Source: Myxococcaceae bacterium (lineage in GTDB: Bacteria; Myxococcota_A; Polyangia; Polyangiales; Ga0077539). From it: DNA of 64,000 bases. Below, piece after piece: positions 26,513-34,624 of the stretch. The notes beneath the pieces were generated by a model, which saw nothing but the letters and a program-made list of their open reading frames with translations, was not told where the DNA came from and searched no databases. How positions within the stretch are numbered: the first letter of the stretch is position 1; each line of letters begins with the position of its first letter. The translations under genes and the position numbers were made by a program. The stretch lies in contig SCUS01000031.1 of NCBI GenBank assembly GCA_004297725.1, forward strand, positions 73,550 through 137,549. Direction: 5' to 3'.

Positions 26513-26883
26513 GCGCGGTCGGCTTCGTGCTGCTCTGGCTGCGCGCCTTCGCGCTCACGCTGCTGATCGAGCTCCCGGTGGCGGTCTCCCTCCTCCGCGC
26601 CTCCGCGCGACCCGAGGTCCCCGCCTGGAGGCGCGCGGCCCTGGTGCTCTTCGCCAACCTCGCGTCGCACCCGCTGCTGTGGTTCGCGCTCTCGGCGCTC
26701 CCCCTGCCCGGCCCGTGGACGCTCGCGCTCTCGGAGACCTGGGCGGTGCTGGCCGAGGCCGCCCTCTACCGGCTCGCGCTCGACGGGGTCCCGCTCCGCC
26801 GCTGCGTCCTCGCCTCGCTCGCGGCCAACGCGGCGTCGTTGTCCATCGGGCTCGCGCTCCGGTCGCTCACCCACGCGGTCTGA
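26509..26883 (+). CDS. Small integral membrane protein coupled to the preceding gene
   Basis: 124 residues with three to four hydrophobic helices (VGFVLLWLRAFALTLLIELP; ALVLFANLASHPLLWFALSA; the C-terminal ANAASLSIGLALRS). The ATG lies in an ATGA overlap with the stop of the larger membrane protein, so the two are probably made together and may form a complex. I do not recognise the family. The FANLxSHPLLWF block with its single membrane His is the most distinctive feature. Confidence 0.65.
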   Translation: MSAVGFVLLWLRAFALTLLIELPVAVSLLRASARPEVPAWRRAALVLFANLASHPLLWFALSALPLPGPWTLALSETWAVLAEAALYRLALDGVPLRRCVLASLAANAASLSIGLALRSLTHAV

Positions 26884-27011
26884 CCCGAGCGGGCCCCTCT
26901 CGGTGGCTCATCGAGGCCCCCTGCGCTGGCGTCATCGGACAACACATCGGGCGCCGCGCGCCAAGAGGGCTCCGCGCCGGGGAGGCACCCTCCCGGAGCA
27001 GAGGTGCTCCC

Positions 27012-27266
27012 ATGACCAACCACACAACCTTCTGGACCGTCCTGGCCGTCGTGACCTTCCCCGCGCTGCTCCTCACGGGGCTGCTCTGCGTGATCGTCCC
27101 GGGCCTCAACCTCATGCTCATCCCGCTGTGGTCCTTCGTCGCGATGGCCTACGTCGGCGGCTTCAGCAACGAGATCGAGCGCTGCCGGCGCCTCGCTCAG
27201 CGCGCGCCCGCGGCCTTGCGGAAGGCCCCCGGGGTCGTGGCCGTCCAGCGGGTGAACGCCCTGTGA
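27012..27266 (+). CDS. Small membrane protein, hypothetical
   Basis: 84 residues from the ATG at 27012 (GAGG a few bases upstream). Two hydrophobic segments (VLAVVTFPALLLTGLLCVIV and LMLIPLWSFVAMAYVGGFS) are followed by a basic tail. The last 70 bases lie opposite the 3' end of the AraC-type regulator gene, so the two convergent transcripts overlap. The membrane part reads as real protein; the tail may partly mirror the other strand. Function unknown. Confidence 0.5.
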   Translation: MTNHTTFWTVLAVVTFPALLLTGLLCVIVPGLNLMLIPLWSFVAMAYVGGFSNEIERCRRLAQRAPAALRKAPGVVAVQRVNAL

Positions 27267-28234
27267 AAAGCGCTCTGGTCGGAGTAGCCCAGCGAGTGGG
27301 CCACCGTCGCGATCGACGCCGTGGTGTCGCGTAGCGCCGCCTCCGCGCGCTGCCTCCGCACCCCGTTGAGCACCTCCGCGTAGGTGGTGCCGTCCTGCTG
27401 GAGGTAGCGCTGCACGCTGCGCTCGCTCAGCCGCATCGAGCGCGCCACCGCCTCGATGCTCGCCCCCTCGGGCAGCCGCGGGACGATCGCGTCGCGCACC
27501 CGCGCGGCGAAGCTCGACCGGTCGGGAAGCCGGCCCACCAGCGTCCGCGCGTGGCTGTCCAGGATCTCCGCGAGCTCCGGGTCGGCGGTCTTCTGCCGCA
27601 GGTCGAGCACGGGGTTGGCGACGGTGAACTCCGCGCAGTCCGCGTCGAAGTCCACGGGGCAGCCGAAGATGCGCTGGTGCTCCCGGGTGTCCCTCGGGCG
27701 ACCATGCTCGAAGCGAACCCGCAGCGGGAAGAACTCCACCCCCGTCGTGCGCCGCGTCGTGAACAGCATCCAGGCGAACACGAACTCCGTCGCGTGCCTC
27801 GGCGACAGGAGGGCGGTCCCCCTGCTGCGCACCCGGATGTGCGACGCCTCGGGACCTCGCTCGAAGGAGGTCGGATGCAGGTCGTTGACGACACGATGGA
27901 AGGCCGCGAGCTTCGCGACCGCCTCGCCCACGGTCGCGCAGGCCTCGTACATCCTCGCCGCGAAGGGCAGGGCGCTGCTCGCCGCGCTCTCTCCGAGGTG
28001 CAGCCCGAAGTCGTCGTCGCCGAGCATCCTGGGGAGCTCGGTCCAGAGGCGGACGAGGAGCTCGGCGCCCACGCGGGCGTCGACGTCCGTCAGGGTCTCG
28101 TCGGGGATCGCGAAGCGTCGCCGAAGCTCGCGCTCATCCAGCCCCCGGCTGGCGGCCCCGGCCACCAGCAGGCGCACGATGTTGGCGGAGAGGGTATCCG
28201 ACGCCGCGAGGCCCGGTCGCGAAGAGTCACCCAT
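27197..28234 (-). CDS. AraC-family transcriptional regulator
   Basis: 345 residues. Residues 20-210 form the long N-terminal ligand domain of the OruR/ArgR-like AraC branch (Arabinose_bd-type: FGLHLGESAASSALPFAARM, ATEFVFAWMLFTTRRTTGVE). The C-terminal double helix-turn-helix has SIEAVARSMRLSERSVQRYL and the signature SLGYSDQSAFHRAFTRWT with TPGAFRK. Such regulators usually activate lipid, amino-acid or efflux genes on ligand binding. The next gene on the same strand is the OsmC homologue 57 bp upstream. No adjacent target gene is obvious. Confidence 0.9.
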   Translation of the reverse strand: MGDSSRPGLAASDTLSANIVRLLVAGAASRGLDERELRRRFAIPDETLTDVDARVGAELLVRLWTELPRMLGDDDFGLHLGESAASSALPFAARMYEACATVGEAVAKLAAFHRVVNDLHPTSFERGPEASHIRVRSRGTALLSPRHATEFVFAWMLFTTRRTTGVEFFPLRVRFEHGRPRDTREHQRIFGCPVDFDADCAEFTVANPVLDLRQKTADPELAEILDSHARTLVGRLPDRSSFAARVRDAIVPRLPEGASIEAVARSMRLSERSVQRYLQQDGTTYAEVLNGVRRQRAEAALRDTTASIATVAHSLGYSDQSAFHRAFTRWTATTPGAFRKAAGAR

Positions 28235-28291
28235 CGGAGAGCCCGACGGTAGGCGGCGCGCGGGCCGAGCGTCCAGTGCTCGCGGCCTTCG

Positions 28292-28717
28292 TCAGGCTCC
28301 AGGCAGCACCGCGGCATCGACCTTCGGGGGCAGCGCGACCACCTCGAAGCTCGGGGGCGCCATGATGGTGCGCTTCACCTTGCAGCCCTCGACGGCGCGC
28401 ACGATGGCGCCCCGGTACATCTCCGGAAAGCCATCGGGGAGCTGCAGCGTGAGCGAGATCATCGACGGGAGCTTGGTCTCCGGGTCGACCTCATAGCGCT
28501 GCGTGAGCTTCAGCCCCTCGGTGGGCAGCTTGCGCGCCTGGCAGAAGCCGAGCGCGTAGATGCCCGCGCAGGTCGCCAGCGAGGCCAGGAAGGCCTCGAA
28601 GGGAGCGATGGCGCTGCCCCCTCCGCCGAGCTCCGCAGGCTGGTCGGTGCGCAGCGTGAACGCACCCACCGTCGCGTCGACCCGCTTGCCACCCGGAAAG
28701 GTCACTTCGATGTCCAT
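28292..28717 (-). CDS. OsmC/Ohr-family protein
   Basis: 141 residues, a normal family length. The two redox cysteines are in SLATCAGIY and VEGCKVKR, and the substrate-side PFEAFLASLATC helix is typical. OsmC/Ohr proteins reduce organic hydroperoxides using lipoyl or thiol partners; some YhfA-like members bind fatty acids instead. Cytoplasmic. It may be co-transcribed with the AraC-type gene downstream. The 164 bases before it (28718-28881) show no other gene. Confidence 0.9.
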   Translation of the reverse strand: MDIEVTFPGGKRVDATVGAFTLRTDQPAELGGGGSAIAPFEAFLASLATCAGIYALGFCQARKLPTEGLKLTQRYEVDPETKLPSMISLTLQLPDGFPEMYRGAIVRAVEGCKVKRTIMAPPSFEVVALPPKVDAAVLPGA

Positions 28718-28881
28718 AGGTTCTGCTCTGCCTCTCGGCGGGTCAGAGCCAGGGGTGACGCCGAAGGATTCTCGGAGCGCGACGAATGCCGCGAGGACGA
28801 GCGCGAGCGAAGAGCCCGCCGCGGTGAAGCGGCGGCCGTTCTGCTGGGGATTTCAGGGAGCGGAGGGAGCGGAGGGGCGAA

Positions 28882-29169
28882 TCAGACGGAGGCGGACTTG
28901 GACTGATCGCTGGAGATGCCCGGGTAGACCGAGACCTTCTTGCGATCGTTCTTGGTGCGCTCGTACTTCACGACGCCGTCGATGAGGGCGAAGAGCGTGT
29001 AGTCCTTGCCGGTGCCGACGTTGTTGCCCGCGTGCACGGTGCTGCCCACCTGGCGGACGATGATGCCACCCGCACGGATGTCCTGGCCCGCGTAGACCTT
29101 GATCCCGCGGAACTGGGCGTTGCTGGTGCGGCCGTTACGAGAAGACCCCTGACCCTTTTTGTGTGCCAT
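28882..29169 (-). CDS. rpmA: 50S ribosomal protein L27
   Basis: 95 residues starting [16 protein letters not shown], the conserved N terminus that reaches into the peptidyl-transferase centre. The middle [19 protein letters not shown] and [17 protein letters not shown] are unmistakable. No N-terminal extension is present, so no processing is needed, unlike in Firmicutes. It follows rplU by 6 bases, the standard rplU-rpmA order. The Obg GTPase gene that often comes third is missing; OsmC follows instead. Confidence 0.99.
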   Translation of the reverse strand: MAHKKGQGSSRNGRTSNAQFRGIKVYAGQDIRAGGIIVRQVGSTVHAGNNVGTGKDYTLFALIDGVVKYERTKNDRKKVSVYPGISSDQSKSASV

Positions 29170-29175
29170 GGCGCT

Positions 29176-29484
29176 TTAGCCCTCGATGCCCGTGATGTGG
29201 AGCTCGGTGAACGGCTGCCGGTGGCCGTTCTTGCGCCGGTAGTTCTTCCTGCGCTTCATCTTGAAGACGATGATCTTCTTCGCGCGGTCTTGCGCGACGA
29301 TCACGGCGTTGACCTTGACGCCCTCGACGGAGGGCTTGCCCACGCGGATGGTCTCACCACCCACCATGAGCACCTGATCGAAGGCGATCGCGCTACCACG
29401 ATCGCCCGGCAGCTTCTCCACACGGAGCCGGTCGCCGGGGCTTACCCGGTACTGCTTACCACCGGTCTTGATGACGGCGTACAT
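29176..29484 (-). CDS. rplU: 50S ribosomal protein L21
   Basis: 102 residues, [18 protein letters not shown] at the N terminus and [19 protein letters not shown] at the C terminus, both diagnostic. It binds 23S rRNA with L20. A clear GGAGG lies 8 bases before the ATG (29493-29497). It heads the rplU-rpmA operon; a sigma-70-like promoter is visible upstream. Confidence 0.99.
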   Translation of the reverse strand: MYAVIKTGGKQYRVSPGDRLRVEKLPGDRGSAIAFDQVLMVGGETIRVGKPSVEGVKVNAVIVAQDRAKKIIVFKMKRRKNYRRKNGHRQPFTELHITGIEG

Positions 29485-29556
29485 ACTCGAATCCTCCAGG
29501 TTGTCTCGAGGTTGCAGGGTCAGACACCCGGCTATTGCCTCGACGGAAGGCTGCGG

Positions 29557-29586
29557 GTTCTACGCGACCCACGCTCCGCCCGTCAA
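29557..29586 (-). promoter_or_regulatory. Sigma-70-like promoter for rplU-rpmA
   Basis: On the minus strand TTGACG (29586-29581) and TAGAAC (29562-29557) are separated by 18 bases, about 70 bases upstream of the rplU ATG. The -35 box matches the consensus in five of six positions and the -10 box in four of six. The leader between them and the start holds no recognisable riboswitch. Confidence 0.5.
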
Positions 29587-29705
29587 GGCCACCGGGCACT
29601 ACGGTCGCGCACGCCGTTCGTAGCAGCGCGATCGGTGCACCCGAAGCGCGCACCACGCCTTCGCTACAGCGTCGGGCACGGCGGCTGCTGTAGTCGCCTG
29701 CCACG

Positions 29706-30281
29706 ATGAACCCTCACGCCCGCCTCATCGCGCTCGCCTGCGCCACCCTCGCGACGGTCGCGCCCGGCTGCTCCGACACGCCCTCCAACCCCCCGGTCAC
29801 GGACGTCCCCGGCGCCGACCTCGGCGCCGACGTCCCGATCGACCTGGGCGCCGATGTCCCCAGCACCGACCTCGGCGTGGACGCGGGCGCCGATGTCCCG
29901 GGTGATGCGCCCGAGGGCTGCAACCTGCCTGGCTACGGCCTGTGCGCTCGCGGCACCTCGTGCGTGGTCGGGCGCTGCCCCGACGGCAGCCCGGTGTCCT
30001 GCTTCTGCAACAGCGAGGGTCAGCCCCTCTGCACCGGGGCGTGCCCTCCGCCTCCGCCCACGGACGCCAGCGTCACCTGCGGCCAGGCGCAGGGCGGCAC
30101 CGTCACCGGCTGCGCGCCCGCCTCGCTGGTGCTCGACCCGGCGATCTGCCGCTGCATCCTGGGCTACTACTGGGATGGCCGAGCGTGCGTCTCGAGCGCC
30201 AACTGCCACTGCCTGGGCCACTGCGAGCAGCTCTACCCGAGCCGCGAGGCGTGCGCCGTGGCCTACGCCCGCTGCGGGTAA
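29706..30281 (+). CDS. Secreted Cys-rich protein with Asp-rich linker
   Basis: 191 residues. A hydrophobic N terminus ends at VAPGCSD, a weak lipobox. Residues 28-68 are a low-complexity linker with repeated GADVP/GADLG units. The rest has about 20 cysteines (YGLCARGTSCVVGRCPDG, SCFCNSEG, CRCILGYYWDGRACV, HCLGHCEQL). This partly resembles trypsin-inhibitor-like (TIL) or EGF-like disulfide modules. It is probably a surface lipoprotein. It is divergent from rplU, with the 221-bp space shared. Function unknown. Confidence 0.7.
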   Translation: MNPHARLIALACATLATVAPGCSDTPSNPPVTDVPGADLGADVPIDLGADVPSTDLGVDAGADVPGDAPEGCNLPGYGLCARGTSCVVGRCPDGSPVSCFCNSEGQPLCTGACPPPPPTDASVTCGQAQGGTVTGCAPASLVLDPAICRCILGYYWDGRACVSSANCHCLGHCEQLYPSREACAVAYARCG

Positions 30282-30287
30282 AGCGGC

Positions 30288-31085
30288 CTACGAGAAGGGC
30301 GGCTCGAAGCGCTCCGGCGCGGCGAGGTAGGCCTGGAAGGCGCGCATCGCGTGCGAGAGGTGCCAGCCGTCGACGTAGCGGTGGTCGATGCTCACCGAGA
30401 GCGGCAGCACGCGCCGCACCTCCACCCGCCCTTCGACCGCGACGGGCCGCTCGCCGATCTCGCCCACCAGCACCAGGATCGGGACGTCGTACATCCAGGT
30501 GAGGGGGGCGAAGCCCTGGGGGATGCCGAACATCCCGACGCTGGTGATCATGGCGCTGCCGAAGGGGCTGGGGTGCAGCCCGAGGGGAGCGAGGTCGAGC
30601 TGAAGGTCGTTGGCGGCGAAGGCCGTGAGCCGCACCGCGACCCGGAGGAGGGGCATCGGCAGAAGGTCCATCAGCCGCTTGCTCCTGGCGAACTCGGCGT
30701 CGCGCCCGGCCTTCATCTCGCTCGCCCGTCGGTCGAGCTCCGCCGCGATCGCCACCGCGGGCTTCGAGGGGACATCCACCACCTTCACCCCGGAGAGGTC
30801 GTGGCCACCGTGCACCGCGGTGATGAAGAACACGTCGACGGTGGAGCGAGCGATCGCCTCGCCCCCCTGAAGCCTCACGTTGAGGTCAGGAACCTCCGTC
30901 AGCACATGGCCCAGCGCCCGGCCGACGATGTGCGTGGGGGTGACGTGGTGGCCCGCGGCGCGCGCCCGCTCCTCGAAGCGCAGCAGCGCCGCCGCGTCGA
31001 TCTCCAGGAGGCCGTAGATCTGCGGGTCGTGGGGGGCGCGCCAGAGGGCGTTGGCGACGCGTCTCCAGCCGGTGAGCCTGCTCAT
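30288..31085 (-). CDS. 2-oxoacid dehydrogenase acyltransferase (E2) catalytic domain protein, no lipoyl domain
   Basis: 265 residues. It begins directly in the catalytic domain and ends with the E2 active-site motif DHRYVDGWHLS, where His and Asp catalyse acyl transfer in dihydrolipoyl acyltransferases and chloramphenicol acetyltransferase. There is no lipoyl or subunit-binding domain, and no E1 or E3 gene nearby. It is probably a stand-alone CoA-dependent acyltransferase of the CAT-like superfamily. Residues 145-160 (LLPMPLLRVAVRLTAF) are hydrophobic and may bind membrane or acyl chain. Substrate unknown. Confidence 0.8.
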   Translation of the reverse strand: MSRLTGWRRVANALWRAPHDPQIYGLLEIDAAALLRFEERARAAGHHVTPTHIVGRALGHVLTEVPDLNVRLQGGEAIARSTVDVFFITAVHGGHDLSGVKVVDVPSKPAVAIAAELDRRASEMKAGRDAEFARSKRLMDLLPMPLLRVAVRLTAFAANDLQLDLAPLGLHPSPFGSAMITSVGMFGIPQGFAPLTWMYDVPILVLVGEIGERPVAVEGRVEVRRVLPLSVSIDHRYVDGWHLSHAMRAFQAYLAAPERFEPPFS

Positions 31086-31215
31086 GGGAGGGCGATGTCA
31101 GCAGGGCGCGTGCCGCCGTATCGGGGGGGCCCGGTGGGGCGTCGGGGAGAACGTCTGGGTGGGGGTCGAAGTCCGCGGCCGATGCGGTTAATGATCGAGC
31201 CGGGAGACGGCTCTC

Positions 31216-31222
31216 AGGAGGA
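31216..31222 (+). promoter_or_regulatory. Strong ribosome binding site of the amine-oxidase gene
   Basis: AGGAGGA sits 8 bases before the ATG at 31231 and decides this start over the in-frame ATG at 31249. Confidence 0.85.
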
Positions 31223-31230
31223 AGACGACG

Positions 31231-32856
31231 ATGGCGCGCAGCCGCTTGATGGATTCGCTGGTTCGAACGATCCGCATCGCGACGTTCTGTGATCGGGAGG
31301 GGCTCCCCACGAGGGAGGGCGTGGAGGCGGCCGTCGACCGCGACCGGCGAGCGCACCTCGGGCGGCGCGAGCTGCTGCTCGGGTCGGTGGGCGCGGCGGC
31401 GGCGCTCGGGGCGCAGGGCTGCGCGCCGGGAGAGGGCGTCGGCCAGGCCTTCGGCAGCGTGCGCGCCACGAGGGGCAACGTCGCCGTAGTGGGCGCCGGG
31501 GTCGCGGGCCTCGGCTGCGCGAGAGAGCTCGAGCGCTCGGGCGTCACGGTCTCCCTCTACGAGTCCTCCGACCGGGTGGGCGGGCGCATCTGGTCCATGT
31601 CCGACCGCTTCCCGGGGCAGGTGATCGAGCGCGGCGGAGAGCTCATCGACACGGCCCACCAGACGATGCGGGGCTGGGCGAGGGAGTTCAACCTGGAGCT
31701 CGAGAGCCTCGCGGGTCTCCCCGGCGAGGTCTTCTACCACTTCGACGGAGCGCTCCACCCGGAGTCCGCGGTGGTCGACGAGTACCGGGCCTTCGTGCCC
31801 CGCATGCACGACGACCTCCGCACCATCAGCGAGCCCACGGCCGACTCGTTCACCCCTGCGGAGGCCGCGCTCGATGGGATGTCCCTCGCGGAGTACCTCG
31901 ACACCCGCGGCGCGGGCCCGCTCCTCCGTCAGGTCATCGATCAGACCTACGACATCGAGTACGGCATCCCCATCGAAGAGCAGAGCTGCCTGGCCTTTCT
32001 GAACTTCATCCACGCCGACCGCCGCAGCCGCTTCGTGCCCTACGGCATCTTCAGCGACGAGCGCTTCCACGTCGTCTCCGGCAACGAGGGCATCGTGCGC
32101 GGGCTGCACTCGACCCTCAGCCGCCCGGCGACGCTCGGTCACCGCCTGGTGCGCATCGCCCGCACCGCCGCGGGCCTCGTCGAGCTCACCTTCCGCGTCG
32201 GCTCGCGCACCGTGGTGAGCACCCACGACGCCGCCGTGATCACCGTTCCCTTCTCGGTGCTCCGCGGCGTCGAGCTGCACCCGAGCCTCTCGCTCCCCGC
32301 GTGGAAGACGCGGTCCATCCAGGAGTTTCGCTACGGCACCAACACCAAGCTGATGGTGGGCTTCACGTCGCGCCCGTGGGCGGCGCAGGGCAACAACGGC
32401 GCGGCCTACTCCGACCTCGCCAACCTCCAGAGCTGCTGGGAGACCAACCCCTCGCGGGCGAGCTCCACCGCGGGCGTCATCACCGACTACACCGGCGGCG
32501 CGCTCGGTGCGCGCATGGACCCGGCGCGCACCCAGGCCGAGGCCTCGCTCTTCCTCGCCGACTACGAGCGGCTCTTCCCCGGCGCCACGGCCGCCGCCCG
32601 CCGCGACGCGCGCGGCAACGTCGTGGCCCACATGGAGGCGTGGCCGCGCAACCCCAACGCCCTCGGGAGCTACTCGGCGAACCACACCGGCTACTTCACC
32701 ACCATCGCCGACAACGAGGCGAAGCCCGTGGGCAACCTCTTCTTCGCCGGCGAGCACACCAGCTCGTTCTACGAGTGGCAGGGCTTCATGGAGGGCGGCG
32801 CCCTCTCCGGGCTCCGCGCCGCGGGCGAGGTGCTCTCCGCGCTGCGGGGACGCTAG
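31231..32856 (+). CDS. Exported flavin monoamine oxidase / FAD-dependent amine oxidase
   Basis: 541 residues. The N terminus contains GRRELLLGSVGAAAALGAQG, a twin-arginine-type signal ending in a Cys that could be lipidated. The flavin fold follows with VAVVGAGVAGLGCARELE (about 83-100) and SDRVGGRIWS. The C-terminal FAD motif NLFFAGEHTSSFYEWQGFME is typical of the MAO/polyamine-oxidase group. It probably oxidises an amine outside the cytoplasm with release of an aldehyde and H2O2. It differs clearly from the two PAI-like enzymes at 17-21 kb. It ends 4 bases from the convergent cytochrome gene, a possible electron acceptor. Confidence 0.85.
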   Translation: MARSRLMDSLVRTIRIATFCDREGLPTREGVEAAVDRDRRAHLGRRELLLGSVGAAAALGAQGCAPGEGVGQAFGSVRATRGNVAVVGAGVAGLGCARELERSGVTVSLYESSDRVGGRIWSMSDRFPGQVIERGGELIDTAHQTMRGWAREFNLELESLAGLPGEVFYHFDGALHPESAVVDEYRAFVPRMHDDLRTISEPTADSFTPAEAALDGMSLAEYLDTRGAGPLLRQVIDQTYDIEYGIPIEEQSCLAFLNFIHADRRSRFVPYGIFSDERFHVVSGNEGIVRGLHSTLSRPATLGHRLVRIARTAAGLVELTFRVGSRTVVSTHDAAVITVPFSVLRGVELHPSLSLPAWKTRSIQEFRYGTNTKLMVGFTSRPWAAQGNNGAAYSDLANLQSCWETNPSRASSTAGVITDYTGGALGARMDPARTQAEASLFLADYERLFPGATAAARRDARGNVVAHMEAWPRNPNALGSYSANHTGYFTTIADNEAKPVGNLFFAGEHTSSFYEWQGFMEGGALSGLRAAGEVLSALRGR

Positions 32857-32860
32857 GAGC

Positions 32861-33256
32861 TCACTCCACGCGAAGCGCGCCTACCGAGCGGAGGTAGGCG
32901 CGCAGCGCGGGCAGGTGCTCGGGCTGCAGGTCGGCCGGGGCCACCGCGGGGATCAACCCACCATCATCCGAGCCCGCGTGAAGCGCGGCCTCCAGGCGCT
33001 CGCCGGTGACGTCGCGGCCGTCGAGCGTGCCGCCCTCGGCGTCGGCGCTGTGACAGCCCGCGCAGGCGATGGCGAAGCGCTCTCGCCCGGCCTGCACCAG
33101 CTCGGCAGGGTCGTTGGCGGCGCGCCTGGGCCTCGCGGTCTCGTCGCCTCCCGAGGAGGTCGCCGCGCCCGAGGCCGCCACCGGCACCGGCGTCGGATCG
33201 CACGACGCCAGCGCGACCACCGCCATCACCATCAGCCAACACGCGCGGAGCATCAT
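32861..33256 (-). CDS. Cytochrome c class I-like lipoprotein without a visible axial Met
   Basis: 131 residues from the ATG at 33256. The signal peptide MMLRACWLMVMAVVALASC has a good lipobox (LASC). One haem site, IACAGCHSAD, is present. The fold continues to the usual C-terminal helix (LPALRAYLRSVG), but no Met follows the haem motif; GGLIP stands where a GxMP loop would be expected. His in AALHAG or QPEH could be the sixth ligand. It probably carries or senses electrons at the membrane. Convergent with the amine oxidase. Confidence 0.75.
   Translation of the reverse strand: MMLRACWLMVMAVVALASCDPTPVPVAASGAATSSGGDETARPRRAANDPAELVQAGRERFAIACAGCHSADAEGGTLDGRDVTGERLEAALHAGSDDGGLIPAVAPADLQPEHLPALRAYLRSVGALRVE
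32875..32903. terminator. Hairpin between convergent genes, possible bidirectional terminator
   Basis: A perfect 11-base stem (32875-32885 with 32893-32903) and a 7-base loop lie at the junction of two convergent genes, within the last codons of the cytochrome gene. There is no T-tract on either strand, so it would not be a classic intrinsic terminator. Confidence 0.35.
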
Positions 33257-33307
33257 CACTGTCGGAGGGGGTATCGCGGATCGCACCGGGCGGTCAAAGA
33301 CCGTGAC

Positions 33308-34555
33308 TCACCCACGGAGCTTCTGCCCGAGGGCGACCACGTCGGCGTGGCGGGGATCGAGCTTCGCGGCCTGCTCCAGGGCGCTGCGCGCGCTCGCGGT
33401 GCGCCCGGCCTTGAAGTACACGCGGGTGAGGCAGATATGCGCGGCGATCATGTCGGGCGCGAGGCGCGAGGCGCGCTTGGCGTACTCGGCGGCGCGGGCG
33501 AAGTCCTGCGCGGCCTCGCAGAGCGCCTGCGCGGCGTGGAGGGCGGCCTGGGCGTCGGCAGGGCGCAGGTCGGCGATCTTCGCCCACAGCTCGCCCGCGC
33601 TGTCCCAGCGCTGCACCTTCTCGGCGTTGCGCGCGGCGTTGGCGAGGCGCTGCACCTCGTAGTCTTGCAGGGTCTCCTCCGCGCGGGTGAGGCGCGACCG
33701 CCAGCTCGCCTCGTCGGGCCTGAGGGTGATGGCGTGGCGCAGCAGCCGGACGATCTCCCCGTGGTCGTCGTTGCGGGCGGCCTTCTCGATGAGGGCCTCG
33801 AGGTCCTCCATGCTGCGCTGCGCCTCGCGGGAGCGGTTCTCCGCGCGGAGCCGGCCGAGGGATTCGAGCGCCATGCCCGAGGGCAGCGCCCCGTTTCCCG
33901 ACGCGGGCGGCGGGAGCGACGGGGAGCGCGCGGGCGGCGGCTGCGACGGGCGGCGCGCGGACGAGGGGTGCGGGTCTGGCGTCGGGGGGACGACCGAGCG
34001 CGGCGGCGGGGGCGACTGCACCGCCGGGGAGACCGCCGGGGCGTGGCGCGCCATGACCGGCATCGGCGTGCGCACGTCGCGGGCGATCGCGGGCGGGGGG
34101 TTGGGCACGTCGCGCCCCTGGACCGGCGAGGTGCGCACGTCGCGGCCGTACATGGGCGGCGGCGTCTTGGGGTTGGTGCGCTGGATCATGGGCATCGGGG
34201 TGCGGGTGTCGCGCACCACCTCGTCGACCCCGCGGAGGTCGGACGAGAGCGCGAGGCGCCGGTCGTATCGGGCCCGCCGGTCGGGCTCGCCGAGCACCGC
34301 GAAGGCCATGTTGATCTCCCTCGCGATGGCCTCGATGTGCAGCGCGTAGCCGCCGAGGTCGCGCCCCTCGAAGCGCTCGCTGCTGAAGCGCTCGAGCTGG
34401 TCGAAGTAGGCCCCGCGCAGCGCGGCCCGGTCGCAGTCGCGCGCCACGCCCAGCACCTCGTAGTAGCTGCCCGAGAGGCGGTCGAACATCACCTGCAGCG
34501 CGTCGCGCTCCGCCGCGCTCAGGGCGCCGTTGCTCCTATGACTGGACTCGCTCAT
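33308..34555 (-). CDS. J-domain-like / TPR protein lacking the HPD motif
   Basis: 415 residues from the ATG of MSESSHRSNG. Residues about 25-100 have the pattern of a DnaJ domain (SYYEVLGVARDCDRAALRGAY, FAVLGEPDRRARYDRR), but the HPD tripeptide that stimulates DnaK is absent. A Pro/Arg-rich linker (about 105-225) has repeated RDVRT and TPMP elements. The C-terminal third holds TPR-like helices (ALIEKAARNDDHGEIVRLL; VYFKAGRTASARSALEQAAK). Such proteins act as adaptors rather than chaperone activators. It lies 69 bp downstream of a Ser/Thr kinase gene and its linker is rich in Ser/Thr-Pro. Confidence 0.75.
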   Translation of the reverse strand: MSESSHRSNGALSAAERDALQVMFDRLSGSYYEVLGVARDCDRAALRGAYFDQLERFSSERFEGRDLGGYALHIEAIAREINMAFAVLGEPDRRARYDRRLALSSDLRGVDEVVRDTRTPMPMIQRTNPKTPPPMYGRDVRTSPVQGRDVPNPPPAIARDVRTPMPVMARHAPAVSPAVQSPPPPRSVVPPTPDPHPSSARRPSQPPPARSPSLPPPASGNGALPSGMALESLGRLRAENRSREAQRSMEDLEALIEKAARNDDHGEIVRLLRHAITLRPDEASWRSRLTRAEETLQDYEVQRLANAARNAEKVQRWDSAGELWAKIADLRPADAQAALHAAQALCEAAQDFARAAEYAKRASRLAPDMIAAHICLTRVYFKAGRTASARSALEQAAKLDPRHADVVALGQKLRG

Positions 34556-34624
34556 CGGATTCCCAGAGGGTCGTTCGGGTTGCCGCACATCACCATTCGC
34601 CGCTACGGCGCAGCATAGACCCCG

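Noticed and set aside
30288..31085. Part of a pyruvate or branched-chain dehydrogenase complex
   Set aside because: No lipoyl domain and no E1 or E3 gene in the window.
32875..32903. Classic rho-independent terminator
   Set aside because: The stem is perfect but no T-run follows on either strand; kept only as a weak feature.
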